From NCBI RefSeq assembly GCF_001625655.1, contig NZ_AUYB01000158.1, positions 62,001 through 126,000 on the forward strand: a DNA stretch of 64,000 nt, read 5' to 3'. The notes under the pieces were generated by a model, which worked only from the letters and a program-made list of their open reading frames with translations, was not told the DNA's origin and did not search any database. Position numbers and translations under genes: made by a program. Below, one piece after another: positions 63,347-64,000 of the stretch (position 1 is its first letter; every line of letters starts with the position of its first letter). The stretch is from Pseudoalteromonas luteoviolacea DSM 6061 (lineage in GTDB: Bacteria > Pseudomonadota > Gammaproteobacteria > Enterobacterales > Alteromonadaceae).

Positions 63347-63364
63347 AAGCGAGGACAGTGCCAA
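63347..63364 (-). promoter_or_regulatory. Sigma-54 (-24/-12) promoter of ABC operon 2
   Basis: On the minus strand TTGGCAC-TGTCC-TCGC-TT matches the consensus TTGGCAC-N5-TTGCA with the invariant GG-N10-GC spacing and one base off in the -12 part. The transcript would start near 63338, about 25 bases before the adaptor ATG. Confidence 0.75.
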
Positions 63365-63423
63365 GTTTAGAAAAGCCATAAACCACTGTAGTTAAAGGAC
63401 TTTTTATTTTTTGTGATTTTTAT

Positions 63424-63494
63424 AGTGTCCGAATGGACACTTCTGCTGTCCAAGCGTGTCACAGTGACACGCGGTTGGACACAGTAGTGGACAC
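63424..63494. promoter_or_regulatory. Palindromic enhancer array upstream of ABC operon 2
   Basis: AGTGTCC-GAAT-GGACACT (63424-63441) is a perfect palindrome. GCGTGTCACAGTGACACGC (63454-63472) is a second palindrome, flanked by TGTCCAA (63447-63453) and TTGGACA (63475-63481), which are themselves inverted. A further GGACAC lies at 63489-63494. Total: three GGACAC and two TGTCC. The array sits about 60-150 bp upstream of the sigma-54 promoter, the normal place for NtrC-type enhancer sites. Confidence 0.75.
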
Positions 63495-63736
63495 ACATGA
63501 ATTACACAGTGACCAATAACAACCGCCTGTAAAGCGAACATTGCCAATTCAGATACATCTGTGGTTCTAACACGTCACATTCAGAATCGGTTAAAGGTAC
63601 AAAAATTATACGATTCAACTTGATTTACGTGGAATGCTATCGGATTAACTGCTCAAGTATTGAACAAACTAAAGGCAGTTTCTAATGTGTATTCGCAACA
63701 AAAAAAGCACATTCACACTATGAAAAAGGATTAATT
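63495..63736. other. Intergenic part upstream of the small secreted peptide gene
   Basis: AT-rich. AAAAAGGATTAATT precedes the ATG at 63737. I find no convincing promoter or further strong palindrome. Confidence 0.4.
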
Positions 63737-63964
63737 ATGTACAACTTTAAATCACTTCTGTGCGCAGCACTTTTTACTTTTGCGGGTAGCGCAAGTGCGT
63801 GGGAAACCGTACCTGCCAATGTTGTTGAAGACTGTACTTGGCAATACGTGAACACCTATAGAGGGATTGGCGTATGGATTGTTGAATATCGATCAACGAA
63901 TGCTGGCTGCCCTTTCAATACTAAACTGTACGATTACAGAGTGCGACAAATTCGCTACCACTAA
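63737..63964 (+). CDS. Small secreted peptide of unknown function
   Basis: A 75-residue precursor. Signal peptide 1-21 (ending ASA) followed by a mature part of about 54 residues with two cysteines (VEDCTW, AGCPFN) and many aromatic residues. Strong ribosome site AAAAGGATTAATT-ATG. Divergent from ABC operon 2, with the enhancer array between the two. I recognise no family. A link with the exporter is only a matter of location. Confidence 0.65.
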   Translation: MYNFKSLLCAALFTFAGSASAWETVPANVVEDCTWQYVNTYRGIGVWIVEYRSTNAGCPFNTKLYDYRVRQIRYH

Positions 63965-64000
63965 TCACATAGCTTTCGGCCAAATACTCTGTTATGAGTA

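Noticed and set aside
63314..63379. 22-codon N-terminal extension of the operon 2 adaptor
   Set aside because: It lacks a ribosome site, would contain the sigma-54 promoter, and its removal makes the protein the same length as its paralogue.
1..64000. Mobile elements, CRISPR arrays, tRNA/rRNA genes, prophage
   Set aside because: No transposase, integrase, terminal repeats, spaced direct repeats or RNA-gene sequences were recognised anywhere in the window.

Overview
The window reads as chromosomal DNA of a marine gammaproteobacterium, most like Alteromonadales (Pseudoalteromonas or a close relative). The grounds are family-level: an AcnD/PrpF-type methylcitrate operon under a GntR regulator, NhaR, a MipA-DUF3019-RstAB-like cluster, a secreted GH19 chitinase, many two-component systems, and moderately AT-rich DNA throughout. 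I see no rRNA, tRNA, CRISPR array, insertion sequence or prophage. Species assignment is inference.

Layout. 1-6.3 kb: end of an FG-GAP protein, a lipoprotein, a GH19 chitinase, a GNAT/FAD-oxidoreductase pair and a small secreted protein. 6.3-10.9 kb: small metabolic, sensory and envelope genes, including a PRMT-like methyltransferase next to a LysE exporter. 10.9-17.7 kb: the propionate operon gntR-prpB-prpC-acnD-prpF on the minus strand, with a promoter, palindromic operators and a hairpin in most gaps. 18-23 kb: a cold-shock gene, a GGDEF/EAL protein, and an MCP-tip-like protein translationally coupled to an ODP-type diiron protein. 23.3-27.3 kb: a GH3 N-acetylglucosaminidase, YcsI-PxpA and a GNAT. 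27.4-33.4 kb: a beta-propeller lipoprotein, MipA-DUF3019-RstA-RstB-like, and ArfB. 33.6-38.1 kb: a first four-gene ABC export operon. 38.5-47.4 kb: an HPF-like protein, NhaR, an Rdx protein, OsmC, a two-component system and a lipoprotein amidohydrolase. 48.1-53.2 kb: a chaperone-usher pilus locus. 53.6-55.9 kb: a BLUF photoreceptor divergent from a soluble histidine kinase. 56.2-63.3 kb: a second ABC export operon paralogous to the first, ending in its own NtrC-type regulator and kinase. A small secreted peptide gene closes the window.

How parts connect. The strongest regulatory reading is at the right end. The ABC operon has a sigma-54 -24/-12 element (TTGGCAC-N5-TCGC) just upstream of its first start codon. 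A dense palindromic enhancer array lies 60-150 bp further upstream, and the operon itself encodes a GAFTGA-containing sigma-54 activator, which suggests autoregulation. A second, perfect sigma-54 element (TTGGCACAGCCATTGCAT) precedes the chaperone-usher pilin gene. Chitin use is represented by a GH19 chitinase plus a GH3 hexosaminidase. Sensory novelty candidates are the ODP/MCP-like pair (with an Asp-to-Asn change at the expected bridging iron ligand) and the BLUF/kinase pair.
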